This document shows positions 13,357 to 26,800 of a stretch of DNA of 64,000 nt, one piece after another. The notes beneath the pieces were generated by a model, which worked only from the letters and a program-made list of their open reading frames with translations, did no database searches and was not told the origin of the DNA. Source of the stretch: Seriola aureovittata (Eukaryota; Chordata; Actinopteri; Carangiformes; Carangidae); NCBI RefSeq assembly GCF_021018895.1, contig NC_079379.1, positions 22,624,276 through 22,688,275 on the forward strand, written 5' to 3'. The translations under genes and the position numbers were made by a program. Each line of letters begins with the position of its first letter. Position 1 is the stretch's first letter.

Positions 13357-15321
13357 CGTCTTTGTGATGCACACGATTGGAGAGAGCATGTGATTGCATG
13401 CCAGCATGTGCGTGTTGCATGCATGCAAGAATATATGAGAGTTTGAGAAAGACTGTTCGACTCATTCTGTGGCTTAATAATCACCTGCGTTTCATTGCAG
13501 GCACCCGCCTACTGATTGAGTTCTATATTTATTACTCCATATCTTTATCTTAATCTCTTTCAACTTTTATGCGATTTGCTGGTAAAACCTTGCAAGAATG
13601 AATAATAAATTAGACTGTAACAGGCTTGAGTTAATGTTGATTCGATGCAATAGCCTGCGTCTGTGCGTAGCTTTAGATTGTGGAAGACGAGAGCTGCAGA
13701 GTCATTTTCTCAAAGCATTAAAACAAGGAAAGAAATGGAGAACCTGACCTCAACTTGAAAAGTGGAAATAGTCAATGTAAAAACACATTGTTTTGGGAAT
13801 ATTTTAAAGCTGTGTCACTAGTAACTAGTGTTCAGAAGTGTCGAGTCTCAAATATTTCTGTTTTAAGTTATTGGAAAATTTTATTTTTGGACTTGAGATA
13901 CAAGTGAGCCGACCGGTAGCCTTGCATTGAGAGCGATGTTACTAAAAGTAGCACGTGTTTCAAGAAAAAGAAATCTGGAAATACTCTCGTTAAGCCTAAA
14001 CTACAGTGACGTTTCACATCTCTGTCCAAACTTTCACTCGTAGAAAACAAACAGAAAAAGTGAAAAACGTCCTTTGGTTTCTCTGTGATTGAGCTAAGTG
14101 TCAGGAAAAAAACGGGAGCCAAACTGTGTCCTTGAATACGTCACTTGTTCCTCAGTGAATCGGCTCATTCATCACACGTCGAGCTGAGAATGAAAAGCCC
14201 TTTGAGGGGTCACCTGATGGACATTGTCATTTCACCGCTTCTGACAGAAATATATAGGCCTATGTATACTTTAGGACGAGAGATATAGATAAATAATACA
14301 CCGGTCCTTTTTATCGGCGTGCATGTGCGAGAATGCAAAATTCAGCGGAGAAACCAATTTCAATGGGTTTTCGACGTGGCCTGCTTCGGTGCCTTGTTGT
14401 ATCCAAGAGCCAGGTCCAGGAATGTGGAGACCTGTGGTCCCAGCGATTCAGACCGTTGACAAAAGACAGTTGGGATGCTATTATTAGTGCCACTATCAAT
14501 ACTTATACCAGTCTGCAATTTTCCAAACCCTCTTTTGTTTCTCTAATCCCCCCAAAAATATCTTTTATGCTGCAGATCATATGGCCCGCTGGGGAATTTT
14601 AAGACTCCTGCAAGTGACTGTGTGAACTCTGAATGTGTTTATGACTTACAGCTATAATACCAATAAAGATGTCTATTATTGTAGAAAATTTGTGGGAGTT
14701 TTTTTCTCTCTCTCATTTTCTTTTTTCTTTTAAATTGAATTTCCGTCCTTGAATTATGACGACTGTGTTTCATCAGCCTGTCAGCAGGAGGGATGATGTT
14801 AGGATTTCAAGGCTCTGTGAGCCATGAAAGGCAAAGTCCCCTCCTCCTCCGCGAGTTTCTATAAACACACTCTGAAGTGATTCCTGTAATAATCATTATC
14901 ATCTGTCAGAATAAACATTAAGGAAGGAAAAGCCTTCACAGCTTTGATACTCCACTACCGAGTCCCACTCAGAGGCCATTATCCCCGAAGAGCATCGTGG
15001 TATTCAAGAACAGGGGGGGGATCAAAGGGTCTGCAGTCTGCACCCCCACACCCCCCCAACAACACCCCTCCCCCATCTTTACCATACCACCTGGGTGGAT
15101 GGGAATGACCTAGGTCTAGGACGTCAGATTCTCCAAACACTAGTAGTGAAACTGTGGCAGCCATTGCCTTAAATAACAATTTACATGGAAACATTTTAAA
15201 ATCTGAATTATGATAATAAACATGGATAATAAACATCTTTTTTTGCAGAAAACACTGAATTCTTGCCCCTTTTTTTGATTTTCATCTGCAACAGCATCAT
15301 AAACTGGGGCTCAGGTGTGTT

Positions 15322-15328
15322 TATATAT
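15322..15328 (+). promoter_or_regulatory. Candidate TATA box of tpbg
   Basis: TATATAT about 520 bp upstream of the chosen ATG is followed by a GA-rich, then CG-rich stretch (15340-15700) that would form the 5' UTR. That stretch carries a short GGGGAGAGA tandem repeat and a (CAG)n run at 15681-15702. The assignment is positional and not proven. Confidence 0.3.
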
Positions 15329-15849
15329 GACACATAATGAGGAGAGTGAGAGCTGAGAGAGCCGGTCCACTTGCTCCTCCTCGTGCCACTACAGTCTCCA
15401 CTCGAAGCCGAGAGGAAAGAGCTCGCGGATCGGGACCGGGTGGAGGGGTGCAGGGAGAGGGGAGAGAGGGGAGAGAGGGGAGAGAGAAGCCCCTCCCCGC
15501 AGATCATCGCTCTATAGTCGATGGTCCTTTTAACTTCATTGTTGGAGAAGTAGCGACGCCCCGCTTTGCCACGGCGAAGGATCAAGCACCCCCTGTGATC
15601 AGCACGACCCCTCCGCCTCTGTTCTCATGGAAATCAGAGCCTGCCTCCCGGCCACACTTTCTGCACGGATGCAAAGTTGAAGCAGCAGCAGCAGCAGCAG
15701 CAACATTCCCGGCCGGGACAACGGATGATAATGACGTGTCGGAGGAGCTGATCGTTTCATTTACCCCCCCTTTTTTTTTTTACATTTTTATTTTCCTGTG
15801 TGTTTCGTTTTCCTCACTGCTTGCTGCTGCTGCTCCGACACTTTCCAAC

Positions 15850-17210
15850 ATGCTGGATTTAGCGCGGTGCATTGTTTTCTGCGCGCTCCTTCGCTGCGTT
15901 CACGCGTCGTGCCCTCCGCGCTGCGAGTGCTCGGAGGCGGCTCACACCGTGAAGTGCGTCTCCAAAGACCTGCGGAGTATCCCGACCGGGATCCCCGGAT
16001 ACACCCGGAATCTGTTTGTCACCGGGAACCAGATCAGACGCATCGGCCCGGAGTCCTTCAGAGGTCTGGATAACGTGACCAACTTGTCCCTGAGTAATAA
16101 CAGGTAAGACTCTCCTGCACCGTTTTGTCATTGTTGTCATGCAAAGCAAACATATCATGGGGAGTTCAAGCCTTTAAGATAATGTCTCCACAGTTTGTCT
16201 CAACTATTTTTGTTCTGAAGGTAAACTTATGTCAAGGTTTTGGTTATATGACTCTTGATTTATGGGATGCATCATAGTGACAGTATGTAATATTCTGAGT
16301 AGTTGCAGTTGCAGAAGTCTTTAAACTTTCTTGCCATCTCTTGGCTGTCCTCAAATCCAGAATTTCCGAGGTGGAATCCCACACGTTTGCCGGACTCCGC
16401 AGCCTCCGCTCTCTGGATCTGAGCAACAACCAGCTGGCAGTCATTCACCCCGAGGCCTTCACCGTCCTGAACCAGTCCCTGCGGGAGCTCAACCTGAGCC
16501 GAGCCCTCTACAACCACTCGTCGGTGATGGACTTGGCCACGTCTTTCCGCTGGAGCTCCCTGGGGAACCTGCGGGGACTGGACCTGTCCGACAACGGCCT
16601 CATCTATTTGCCCTCGCGCATCTTCTCCCACCTGACCAGCCTGCGACGGCTCCAGCTCTCCAACAACTCCCTGGTGGCCATCCACAACTCCACCTTCTCG
16701 GGGTTGGAGCAACTGGAGGAGCTCGACCTCACGCTCAACGCCCTCAAGTCGTTGCCCGAGGAAGGTCTGCGAGAGCTGGACTCCCTGCCCACAGCTGACC
16801 TTCTGCTGGGGGAGAACCCGTTCACCTGCACGTGTGGAATTGAACCTTTTGCTCTGTGGCTCAACAGATCACAGGAACGCATCAGCAACGCCGACGGCCT
16901 CGTGTGCGCCTTCCCGGCCAGCATGAGGAACACATCCCTGCTCGCTGTGGGCACCTTGACTCTGGGATGCCACCAGAGGGATGCGGGGGCAGACCTTGCT
17001 CTGCAGACCTCTTACGTCTTCTTGGGTGTCGTCCTGGGCTTCATAGGCCTCATCTTCCTATTTGTACTTTATCTCAATCGCAAGGGCATCAAGAAGCGGA
17101 TCTACGACATGCGGGACGCCTGCAGGGAGGTGTGGGAGGGCTACCACTACCGCTTCGAGATCGACTCTGACCCCAGGTTATCGCAGGTCTCCTCGAGCGC
17201 CGACGTGTGA
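15850..17210 (+). CDS. tpbg: Trophoblast glycoprotein (5T4/WAIF1 family), two coding exons
   Basis: Coding exons 15850-16103 and 16361-17210 join in frame through a 257-bp GT-AG intron to give 367 aa (human TPBG 420). The ATG at 15850 starts a signal peptide (residues 1 to about 19). An LRRNT cap with CPPRCECSEAAHTVKC follows, then leucine-rich repeats with LxxLxLSxNxL signatures, an LRRCT cap (NPFTCTCGIEPFALWL, later Cys near 261 and 281), a single transmembrane helix (about 302-323) and a 44-residue tail. The tail motifs NRKGIKK, RDACRE, EGYHYRFEI and DPRL match remembered human TPBG closely. The protein is known as a cell-surface inhibitor of canonical Wnt signalling (WAIF1 in zebrafish). 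Several NxS/T sites suggest glycosylation. Human TPBG has its coding sequence in one exon, so the intron after NNR is notable. Which teleost paralogue (tpbga or tpbgb) this is cannot be told. The open frame upstream of 15850 is judged 5' UTR. Confidence 0.93.
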
Positions 17211-17652
17211 CAGGACAATCACCCCCCGGTGTATTTTCTTATGACTCTTTTCTAATGCATTTATCAGTAGGAAAATGTAAAAATTGTACAGATTAGTGTG
17301 TAAATATATAAATACAATAGAGTTAATAATCTTTCAGCCTTGTTGATTAAAGCATGCACTGCCCGTCTTTCCTCATTGCACATGTAAAACTCTTCTTTAA
17401 TACAGAGTATCTTGGATTTCTTTGCTTTAACGGACACAAATGTTCTGAACAGTAATTTCTCACATCCTCGCCTGCTCTTTATGTTCACACAAAAGCAACA
17501 GTAAGTGCCTGGTATTGTTTACTGATCATTTTACTGATCTGGACCGAACTCACTTTCTACTTGGCACACTTTCATTCAGCTCTCTGTGTCGGATCTTTGT
17601 GTCCTCATATTTAACTTGTTAAAAAAAAAAAAAAAAAGCAACAAAACGCTGC

Positions 17653-17658
17653 AATAAA
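17653..17658 (+). terminator. tpbg polyadenylation signal
   Basis: AATAAA 443 bp after the tpbg stop, preceded by an ATTAAA variant near 17343. This implies a short 3' UTR of about 470 bp. Confidence 0.5.
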
Positions 17659-18399
17659 ATCCTGACACTACAAAAACAAACCTCTGGGAATTTAAAGCAC
17701 AATCACTCATTCATCTTTGAACCATTTCAAGCCCTTTGGTCCCTTCTTCCTTCAGCCCCAGGGTGCCAGAGAGGAATTAAGCCCCCCCCAAAAAAAAGCT
17801 TCACTAAAGCCCTCCTTAAAATCACCACTTTGCTTTTCTCTGGATGTTGGATTGGACTGGAAGAGGAAGGGGGGGGGGGGGGTGACAGTTCAGCACAGAC
17901 CAGCGGAAATCTCCAAACCCCCTCCTTCTTTCTTTTTTTCTTTTTTTTCATGAAACGTTGCTTTGTTTTAACTCCTTGAGTTTTTTATTGTCAGAATGAT
18001 GAGAACCAGTCCCGGGCTGCGGCTGCTGAAAGCAATCTCCCTCCCTCCTTAAAGACAACAGCCGCTCCGGAGGCTCTTTGAAGGAAAACTCTCTGACTCT
18101 CCACGTTTTTCTGTTTAGGGGATTTTTTTTTTTTTTTTTTTTTTTTTCCAATGATAAGATACAGATGATTCTGAAACACCAGCTTCATTGTTTCATTCAG
18201 CAGTTTTCCTCTGACCTTTTTTTTTTGGCTGTTTTTTTTTCTTCCTCTCCACCTTTTACAATCTTTTTTTTTTTTAGTGGAAATGTGAAACCCCAGAGAT
18301 GTCTGTCAGAAACTGTCAATCTTTCCGTTTTTTACATGCATGTTTCAAAGCGAATTAATCCACGACAAATATCATATGTGTCGTCTCTGTTCTTCTAAA

Positions 18400-19800
18400 T
18401 GGCTTCATGACAAAAAGCAATTCTCTGCGGTCTTTTGATGCTACAAACAGGGGGATGGCAAGCTGCCCATTCCTCAAGTGTTTATTGCCCATATTGTCAG
18501 CTATCTAGGTATTTGGTTGGGGGATAAACTGAAACAGCCTCCCATTGTTCGAAGCCAAAGTAGCATCTTCATCCCATCAAGATGTTCTCCAAGCTCCTGT
18601 GAATGCAATCCAGAACTTGTTTGTAACATGGGAGAGTAATTTTACCGCATGTGGAATGACACAATAAAACTGTAGAAAAGTCGTGATCTCTGTAGAGTCA
18701 TTTAGCGCAAATGTAATCTTGTGTGTTGGTGAAAACAGCTGAGATGAATGTAAATCATGATCATGTTTGGACTGAAGTGAAGGTATCATTCCTCCCGAGC
18801 TGCAGAACCACATTAAGCCGGGCATTTACTCGCCAAGGAGAAAACAATTGCGGCTCGCATGCTGACACAAAGGGGCGGCTCAGATGGCGAGACGCCTTCA
18901 AATAAGCTTTGTTCTCCGGCGCAGAAAGATGCCTTGTGATACTCATTCTCTTTCTGCTTTCACAGACGCCCATTATGCCGCCGCGTAATAGGATTCACTC
19001 ACGATGACAAAGTTGAGCGCTCTGATCCAGCTTTTGTTAAAGTGTCATCATTCTTAATATTTGCCTGTGGGAGAAAATCCCGAGGAGAAGTTTTCATTTG
19101 CTATTACACAGTGTGTCACAACCCGGGGCATTAAGCCGGCCACGGGTTATTGGTGTCAATTGGCGGAGCAGAAAGAAGAGAGATTACTCCCTGGATGTCA
19201 TTACTTCCGTTTCCTCTCATTAAAGTGTGGATTAGGAGGTGCCTTTTTTTTTGTCTTTTTATGAGCCTGTCTGTTTGAAAAATATATGGTCTGTTTGCTA
19301 TAGGCTGTGCAAAATTGTCTCAGCAGGAATGCAATGAAAAGAGAGGAACCCTGCGAATGCATCCAGACGTTCCCCATTACCAACTTTACAAAAGAGAGGC
19401 TTGTTAAAAACAGAAGAATTGCTCCAACTACTATGTTCTTTCAAAGTGTATCTTGCACATATCTGATTAAATGATCACGTCTTTCTTTCGGCTCTGCTTC
19501 CCATGTCTTTGTATTCCCACAAGCTATTTGTTACAGCGCTGAGGTTTCTTTAGAGGAAGCAGTTTTAAAAACTTTAACAGCTTCATGTTGCTGCATATTC
19601 CTCGCAGCATGTGGTTTTTTTTTTTTTTCAAAATGCATATTTAAAGTTTTCTTTTGGTTTTAATGTGTTCCTCTGGAGTATATTCCTCTTTCTTTTATAC
19701 GCTTCTTGTCTCTGGGAACATCTTGGCGCCATTACATGGATTTAATGGCCATGATAGGGAATATGCCTTAAAAGTGAACACCACATCTGCGAGGAATTGA
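18400..19800. promoter_or_regulatory. Candidate conserved non-coding block downstream of tpbg
   Basis: No open frame of note is present. About 1.4 kb of non-repetitive, balanced-composition sequence carries many homeodomain-type TAAT/ATTA cores (for example around 18960-19220 and 19720-19790), unlike the AT-rich or microsatellite DNA around it. This texture is typical of developmental enhancers. The call is inference only. Confidence 0.25.
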
Positions 19801-20042
19801 ACATATTAAAAAAAGGAGACCACAACAGTCAGCAGCATGACGACAGAGACAAAGTGGCATCTACCCCCTTGCACTGGCACAGTATGACAAACGCAGCTGT
19901 CTCTCTCTCAGCCAAGGACACATGTCATCATTTACATTTACCATCAGTAAATACTACACAGTCATCTGATACATTCTGCTTTACATTTGGCGGTCCGCTT
20001 TTAAAACCAAACCCAGTACAGAACAGTGAAACCAAGTCGAGC

Positions 20043-20082
20043 CTCTCCTCTCCTCTCCTCTCCTCTCCTCTCCTCTCCTCTC
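20043..20082. repeat. (TCTCC)n pentanucleotide repeat
   Basis: About eight perfect TCTCC units, then a short (CT)n, 0.8 kb before the large minisatellite array. Confidence 0.9.
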
Positions 20083-20890
20083 TCTCTCTCTCCTTCTTTT
20101 TTAACAATGAACTTATTTGTGAGATCAATGAATTCACTCACGCAGCTTCCTGTGTCCCGCCGATCCATCATGTCCGACCATGTCAGCGAAGGTGGCAACT
20201 GAACCACAGAAGTGGTTCCAGTGGGGTATTACCCATTGTTCTGCTGTTCACTTGATCAATGTGACTGTTTGCCGGATGATGTAAGTAAGGAGGACTTGGT
20301 ACAGTTGGCCCAACTGCCCATTAAAACCAACTGGCCTCCCATTTATCACGTTCATTAAGGCTAGAGCTAACAACACACTTAAACGAGCATATAGCATGCA
20401 GTATGTGTAAACACACAGACCTGAATAGCAGTATTTGTTGCCTCTGCCAGTTAGGTTTTTTAACACTACAGAATTTCACAAAAAGTACTGAAATATTTTG
20501 CACCAAATTTGGTGAACGGATGCGTCATGGACCAGGGAAGAACTCTTCAAATTTTGGTGCTGATCCAGTTAAAAGGGCAGTTACAGAAATTTTCTAAACT
20601 TTCCTAAGCATTGTGTGATAGGCCTATTTTTTTATATTCTTCAATTTCTCAATATTGATGTAAAAATCAAACATATTAAAGGTGTTGAGACGTATGACTG
20701 TATTATATAATCTGAACGTCAGATATGTGTGGGATTGTTTGGCCTTTGTGGAGGTATGTTCTCTACTTCCAGTTAGAACTGCACTCAGATAGTCTGTCTT
20801 CTTTCTGTCATCATTGTCTCTAAAAATAAATCTGAAATTAATATTCACTTTTGCCATGAAATCAGTACTTGGCGTACTGATTTAATTTTT

Positions 20891-23800
20891 GCAATACTAT
20901 ACTATGACGTTTTATGCCTTACTATACTATGACATTTTTTGACATTTTTATGCTTTACTATATTATGACATTTTTTGCCTTACTATACTATGATTTTTTA
21001 AAACTTTTTTTTCCTTACTATACTATGACATTTTATGATGTTTTCATGCCTTACTATACTATGATGTTTTTTGACATTTTCATGCCTTACTATACTATGA
21101 CGTTTTATGCCTTACTATACTATGACATTTTTTTTCCATTTTCATACCTTTGTATATTACGACATTTTATGCGTTACTATACTATGACTTTTTTTTTCCA
21201 TTTTCATACCTTACTATACTATGATGTTTCTTTGTCTTTTTTTTGCCTTACTATACTATGACGTTTTTTGACATTTTTATACCTTACTATACTATGACGT
21301 TTTATGCCTTACTATACTATGACATTTTTTTTCCATTTTCATACCTTAGTATATTACGACATTTTATGCGTTACTATACTATGACTTTTTTTTTCCATTT
21401 TCATACCTTACTATACTATGATGTTTTTTGACGTTTTCATGCCTTACTATATCATGACATTTTTTACCTTACTATACTATGATTTTTTTAAAAAAATTTT
21501 GCCTTACTATACTATGACGTTTTATGACGTTTTCATGCATTACTATACTATGATGTTTTTGGGACATTTTTATACCTTACTATATTACGACATTTTATGC
21601 CTTACTATACTATGACATTTATTTTCCATTTTCATACGTTACTATACTATGATGTTTTTTGACGTTTTCATGCCTTACTATACTATGACGTTTCTTTGTC
21701 TTTTTTTTTTGCCTTACTATACTATGACGTTTTTTGACATTTTTATACCATACTATATTATGACACTTTATGCCCTACTTTACTATGATGTTTTTTGGAC
21801 ATTTTTATACCTTAATATATTATGACATATATGCCTTACTATACCATGATGTTTTTGGGACATTTTTATACCTTACTATATTACGACATTTTATGCCTTA
21901 CTATACTATGACATTTTTTTTCCATTTTCATACCTTATTATACTATGATGTTTTTTGACGTTTTCATGCCTTACTATACTATGACATTTTTTGACATTTT
22001 TATGCTTTACTATATTATGACATTTTTTGCCTTACTATACTATGATTTTTTAAAACTTTTTTTTCCTTACTATACTATGATGTTTTTTGACATTTTCATG
22101 CCTTAGTATACTATGACATTTTATGCCTTACTTTACTATGATGTTTTTGGGACATTTTTATACCTTAATATATTATGACATTTTATGCCTTACTATACTA
22201 TGACATTTCTTGACATTTTTATGCCTTACTTTACTATGACGTTTTTTTGACTTTTTTTTTGCCTTACTATATCACGACATTTTATGCCTTACTGTACTAT
22301 GACATTTTTTTTCCATTTTCATGCCTTACTATACTATGATGTTTTTTTTACTTTTTTTTGCCATACTATACTATGACGTTTTATGCCTTACTATACCATG
22401 ATGTTTTTGGGACATTTTTATACCTTACTATATTACGACATTTTATGCCTTACTATACTATGACATTTTTTTTCCATTTTCATACCTTACTATACTATGA
22501 TGTTTTTTGACGTTTTCATGCCTTACTATACTATGACATTTTTTGACATTTTAATGCTTTACTATATTATGACATTTTTTGCCTTACTATACTATGATTT
22601 TTTAAAACTTTTTTTTCCTTACTATACTATGACGTTTTATGATGTTTTCATGCCTTACTATACTATGATGTTTTTTGACATTTTCATGCCTTACTATACT
22701 ATAACGTTTCTTTGTCTTTTTTTTGCCTTACTATACTATGACGTTTTTTGACATTTTTATACCTTACTATACTATGACGTTTTATGCCTTACTATACTAT
22801 GATGTTTTTGGGACATTTTTATACCTTAGTATATTACGACATTTTATGCGTTACTATACTATGACTTTTTTTTTCCATTATCATACCTTACTATACTATG
22901 ATGTTTTTTGACGTTTTCATGCCTTACTATATCATGATTTTTTAAAATATTTTTTGCCTTACTATACTATGACGTTTTATGACGTTTTCATGCCTTACTA
23001 TACTATGATGTTTTTGGGACATTTTTATACCTTACTATATTATGACATTTTATGCCTTACTATACTATGACGTTTTTTGACATTTTTATACCTTACTATA
23101 TTATGACATTTTATGCCTTACTTTACTATGATGTTTTTGGGACATTTTTATACCTTAATATATTATGACATTTTATGCCTTACTATACTATGACATTTTT
23201 TTGACTTTTTTTTTGCCTTACTATATCACAACATTTTATGCCTTACTGTACTATGACATTTTTTTTCCATTTTCATGCCTTACTATACTATGATGTTTTT
23301 TTTACTTTTTTTTGCCATACTATACTATGACGTTTTATGCCTTACTATACCATGATGTTTTTGGGACATTTTTATACCTTACTATATTATGACATTTTCA
23401 TGCCTTACTATACTATGACTTTTTTTTTCCATTTTCATGCCTTACTATACTATGACGTTTTTTGACATTTTTATACCTTACTATACTATGACGTTTTATG
23501 CCTTACTATACTATGATGTTTTTGGGACATTTTTATACCTTAGTATATTACGACATTTTATGCGTTACTATACTATGACTTTTTTTTTCCATTATCATAC
23601 CTTACTATACTATGATGTTTTTTGACGTTTTCATGCCTTACTATATCATGATTTTTTAAAATATTTTTTGCCTTTCTATACTATGACGTTTTATGACGTT
23701 TTCATGCCTTACTATACTATGATGTTTTTGGGACATTTTTATACCTTAGTATATTACGACATTTTATGCGTTACTATACTATGACTTTTTTTTTCCATTA

Positions 23801-26800
23801 TCATACCTTACTATACTATGACGTTTTATGACGTTTTCATGCCTTACTATACTATGATGTTTTTGGGACATTTTTATACCTTACTGTATTATGACATTTT
23901 ATGCCTTACTATACTATGACGTTTTTTGACATTTTTATACCTTACTATATTATGACATTTTATACCTTACTATATTATGACATTTTATGCCTTACTATAC
24001 TATGACGTTTTTTGACATTTTTATACCTTACTATATTATGACATTTTATGCTTTACTATACTATGACGTTTTTGGGACATTTTTATACCTTACTATATTA
24101 TGACATTTTATGCTTTACTATACTATGACGTTTCTTTGTCTTTTTTTTTTTGCCTTACTATACTATGATGTTTTTTTGACATTTTTATACCTTACTATAT
24201 TATGACATTTTATGCCTTACTATACTATGACGTTTTTTTGACGTTTTTTTTGCCTTACTATACTATGACGTTTTATGCCTTACTATACTATGACGTTTTA
24301 TGCCTTACTATACTATGACGTTTTTTTGACATTTTTATACCTTACTATATTATGACATTTTATGCCTTACTATACTATGACGTTTTATGCCTTACTATAC
24401 TATGACGTTTTTTTGACATTTTTATACCTTACTATATTATGACATTTTATGCCTTACTATACTATGACATTTTTTGACATTTTCATGCCTTACTGTACTA
24501 TGACGTTTTATGACGTTTTTCTGACATTTTCATGCCTTACTATACTATGACATTTTATGCCTTAATATATTATGACATTTTGTGCCTTACTATACTATGA
24601 TATTTCTTGACATTTTTATACCTTACTATGCTATGACGTTTTATGCCTTACTATACTATGACGTTTTTTTGTCTTTTTTATGCCTTACTATACTATGACG
24701 TTTTATGCCTTACTATACTATGACATTTTTTTTCCATTTTCATACCTTAGTATATTACGACATTTTATGCGTTACTATACTATGACTTTTTTTTTCCATT
24801 TTCATACCTTACTATACTATGATGTTTCTTTGTCTTTTTTTTGCCTTACTATACTATGACGTTTTTTGACATTTTTATACCTTACTATACTATGACGTTT
24901 TATGCCTTACTATACTATGATGTTTTTTGACATTTTTTTTCCATTTTCATACCTTAGTATATTACGACATTTTATGCGTTACTATATTATGACTTTTTTT
25001 CTCCATTTTCATACCTTACTATACTATGATGTTTTTTGACGTTTTCATGCCTTACTATATCATGACATTTTTTACCTTACTATACTATGATTTTTTAAAA
25101 AAAATTTTGCCTTACTATACTATGACGTTTTATGACGTTTTCATGCATTACTATACTATGATGTTTTTGGGACATTTTCATACCTTACTATATTACGACA
25201 TTTTATGCCTTACTATACTATGACATTTATTTTCCATTTTCATACGTTACTATACTATGATGTTTTTTGACGTTTTCATGCCTTACTATACTATGACGTT
25301 TCTTTGTCTTTTTTTTTTGCCTTACTATACTATGACGTTTTTTGACATTTTTATACCATACTATATTATGACACTTTATGCCCTACTTTACTATGATGTT
25401 TTTTGGACATTTTTATACCTTAATATATTATGACATATATGCCTTACTATACTATGACGTTTTATGCCTTACCATACCATGATGTTTTTGGGACATTTTT
25501 ATACCTTACTATATTACGACATTTTATGCCTTACTATACTATGACATTTTTTTTCCATTTTCATACCTTATTATACTATGATGTTTTTTGACGTTTTCAT
25601 GCCTTACTATACTATGACATTTTTTGACATTTTTATGCTTTACTATATTATGACATTTTTTGCCTTACTATACTATGATTTTTTAAAACCTTTTTTTCCT
25701 TACTATACTATGATGTTTTTTGACATTTTCATGCCTTAGTATACTATGACATTTTATGCCTTACTATACTATGATGTTTTTTGGACATTTTTATACCTTA
25801 ATATATTATGACATTTTTATGCTTACTATACTATGACATTTCTTGACATTTTATGCCTTACTTTACTATGACGTTTTTTTGACTTTTTTTTTGCCTTACT
25901 ATATCACGACATTTTATGCCTTACTGTACTATGACATTTTTTTTCCATTTTCATGCCTTACTATACTATGATGTTTTTTTTACTTTTTTTTTGCCATACT
26001 ATACTATGACGTTTTATGCCTTACTATACCATGATGTTTTTGGGACATTTTTATACCTTACTATATTACGACATTTTATGCCTTACTATACTATGACATT
26101 TTTTTTCCATTTTCATACCTTACTATACTATGATGTTTTTTGACATTTTCATGCCTTACTATACTATGACATTTTTTGACATTTTTATGCTTTACTATAT
26201 TATGACATTTTTTACTATACTATGATTTTTTAAAACTTTTTTTTCCTTACTATACTATGACGTTTTATGATGTTTTCATGCCTTACTATACTATGATGTT
26301 TTTTGACATTTTCATGCCTTACTATACTATGACATTTCTTTGTCTTTTTTTTGCCTTACTATACTATGACGTTTTTTGACATTTTTATACCTTACTATAC
26401 TATGACGTTTTATGCCTTACTATACTATGATGTTTTTGGGACATTTTTATACCTTAGTATATTACGACATTTTATGCGTTACTATACTATGACTTTTTTT
26501 TTCCATTATCATACCTTACTATACTATGATGTTTTTTGACATTTTTATACCTTACTATATTATGACATTTTATGCCTTACTTTACTATGATGTTTTTGGG
26601 ACATTTTTATACCTTAATATATTATGACATTTTATGCCTTACTATACTATGACATTTCTTGACATTTTTATGCCTTACTTTACTATGACGTTTTTTTGAC
26701 TTTTTTTTTGCCTTACTATATCACGACATTTTATGCCTTACTGTACTATGACATTTTTTTTCCATTTTCATGCCTTACTATACTATGATGTTTTTTTTAC

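Larger units (their letters stand above)
11268..14690 (+). other. Probable tmem222 3' UTR and downstream region
   Basis: No coding exon is seen. Candidate polyadenylation signals AATAAA occur at 13604-13609 and 14662-14667; which one is used, and whether the 3' UTR really extends this far, cannot be decided from sequence alone. The stretch carries poly-A (11352-11380, 12568-12591), (CAA)n, (CT)n and (GT)n repeats. Confidence 0.35.

Noticed and set aside
13243..13484. His/Thr and Val/Cys repeat peptides at CA/GT tracts
   Set aside because: They are microsatellite translations; the same applies at 6936, 55551, 56143 and 61950.
15337..15849. Upstream in-frame extension of tpbg from 15337
   Set aside because: The extension is low-complexity Arg/Gly/Glu text; the signal peptide must be N-terminal, so translation should start at 15850.
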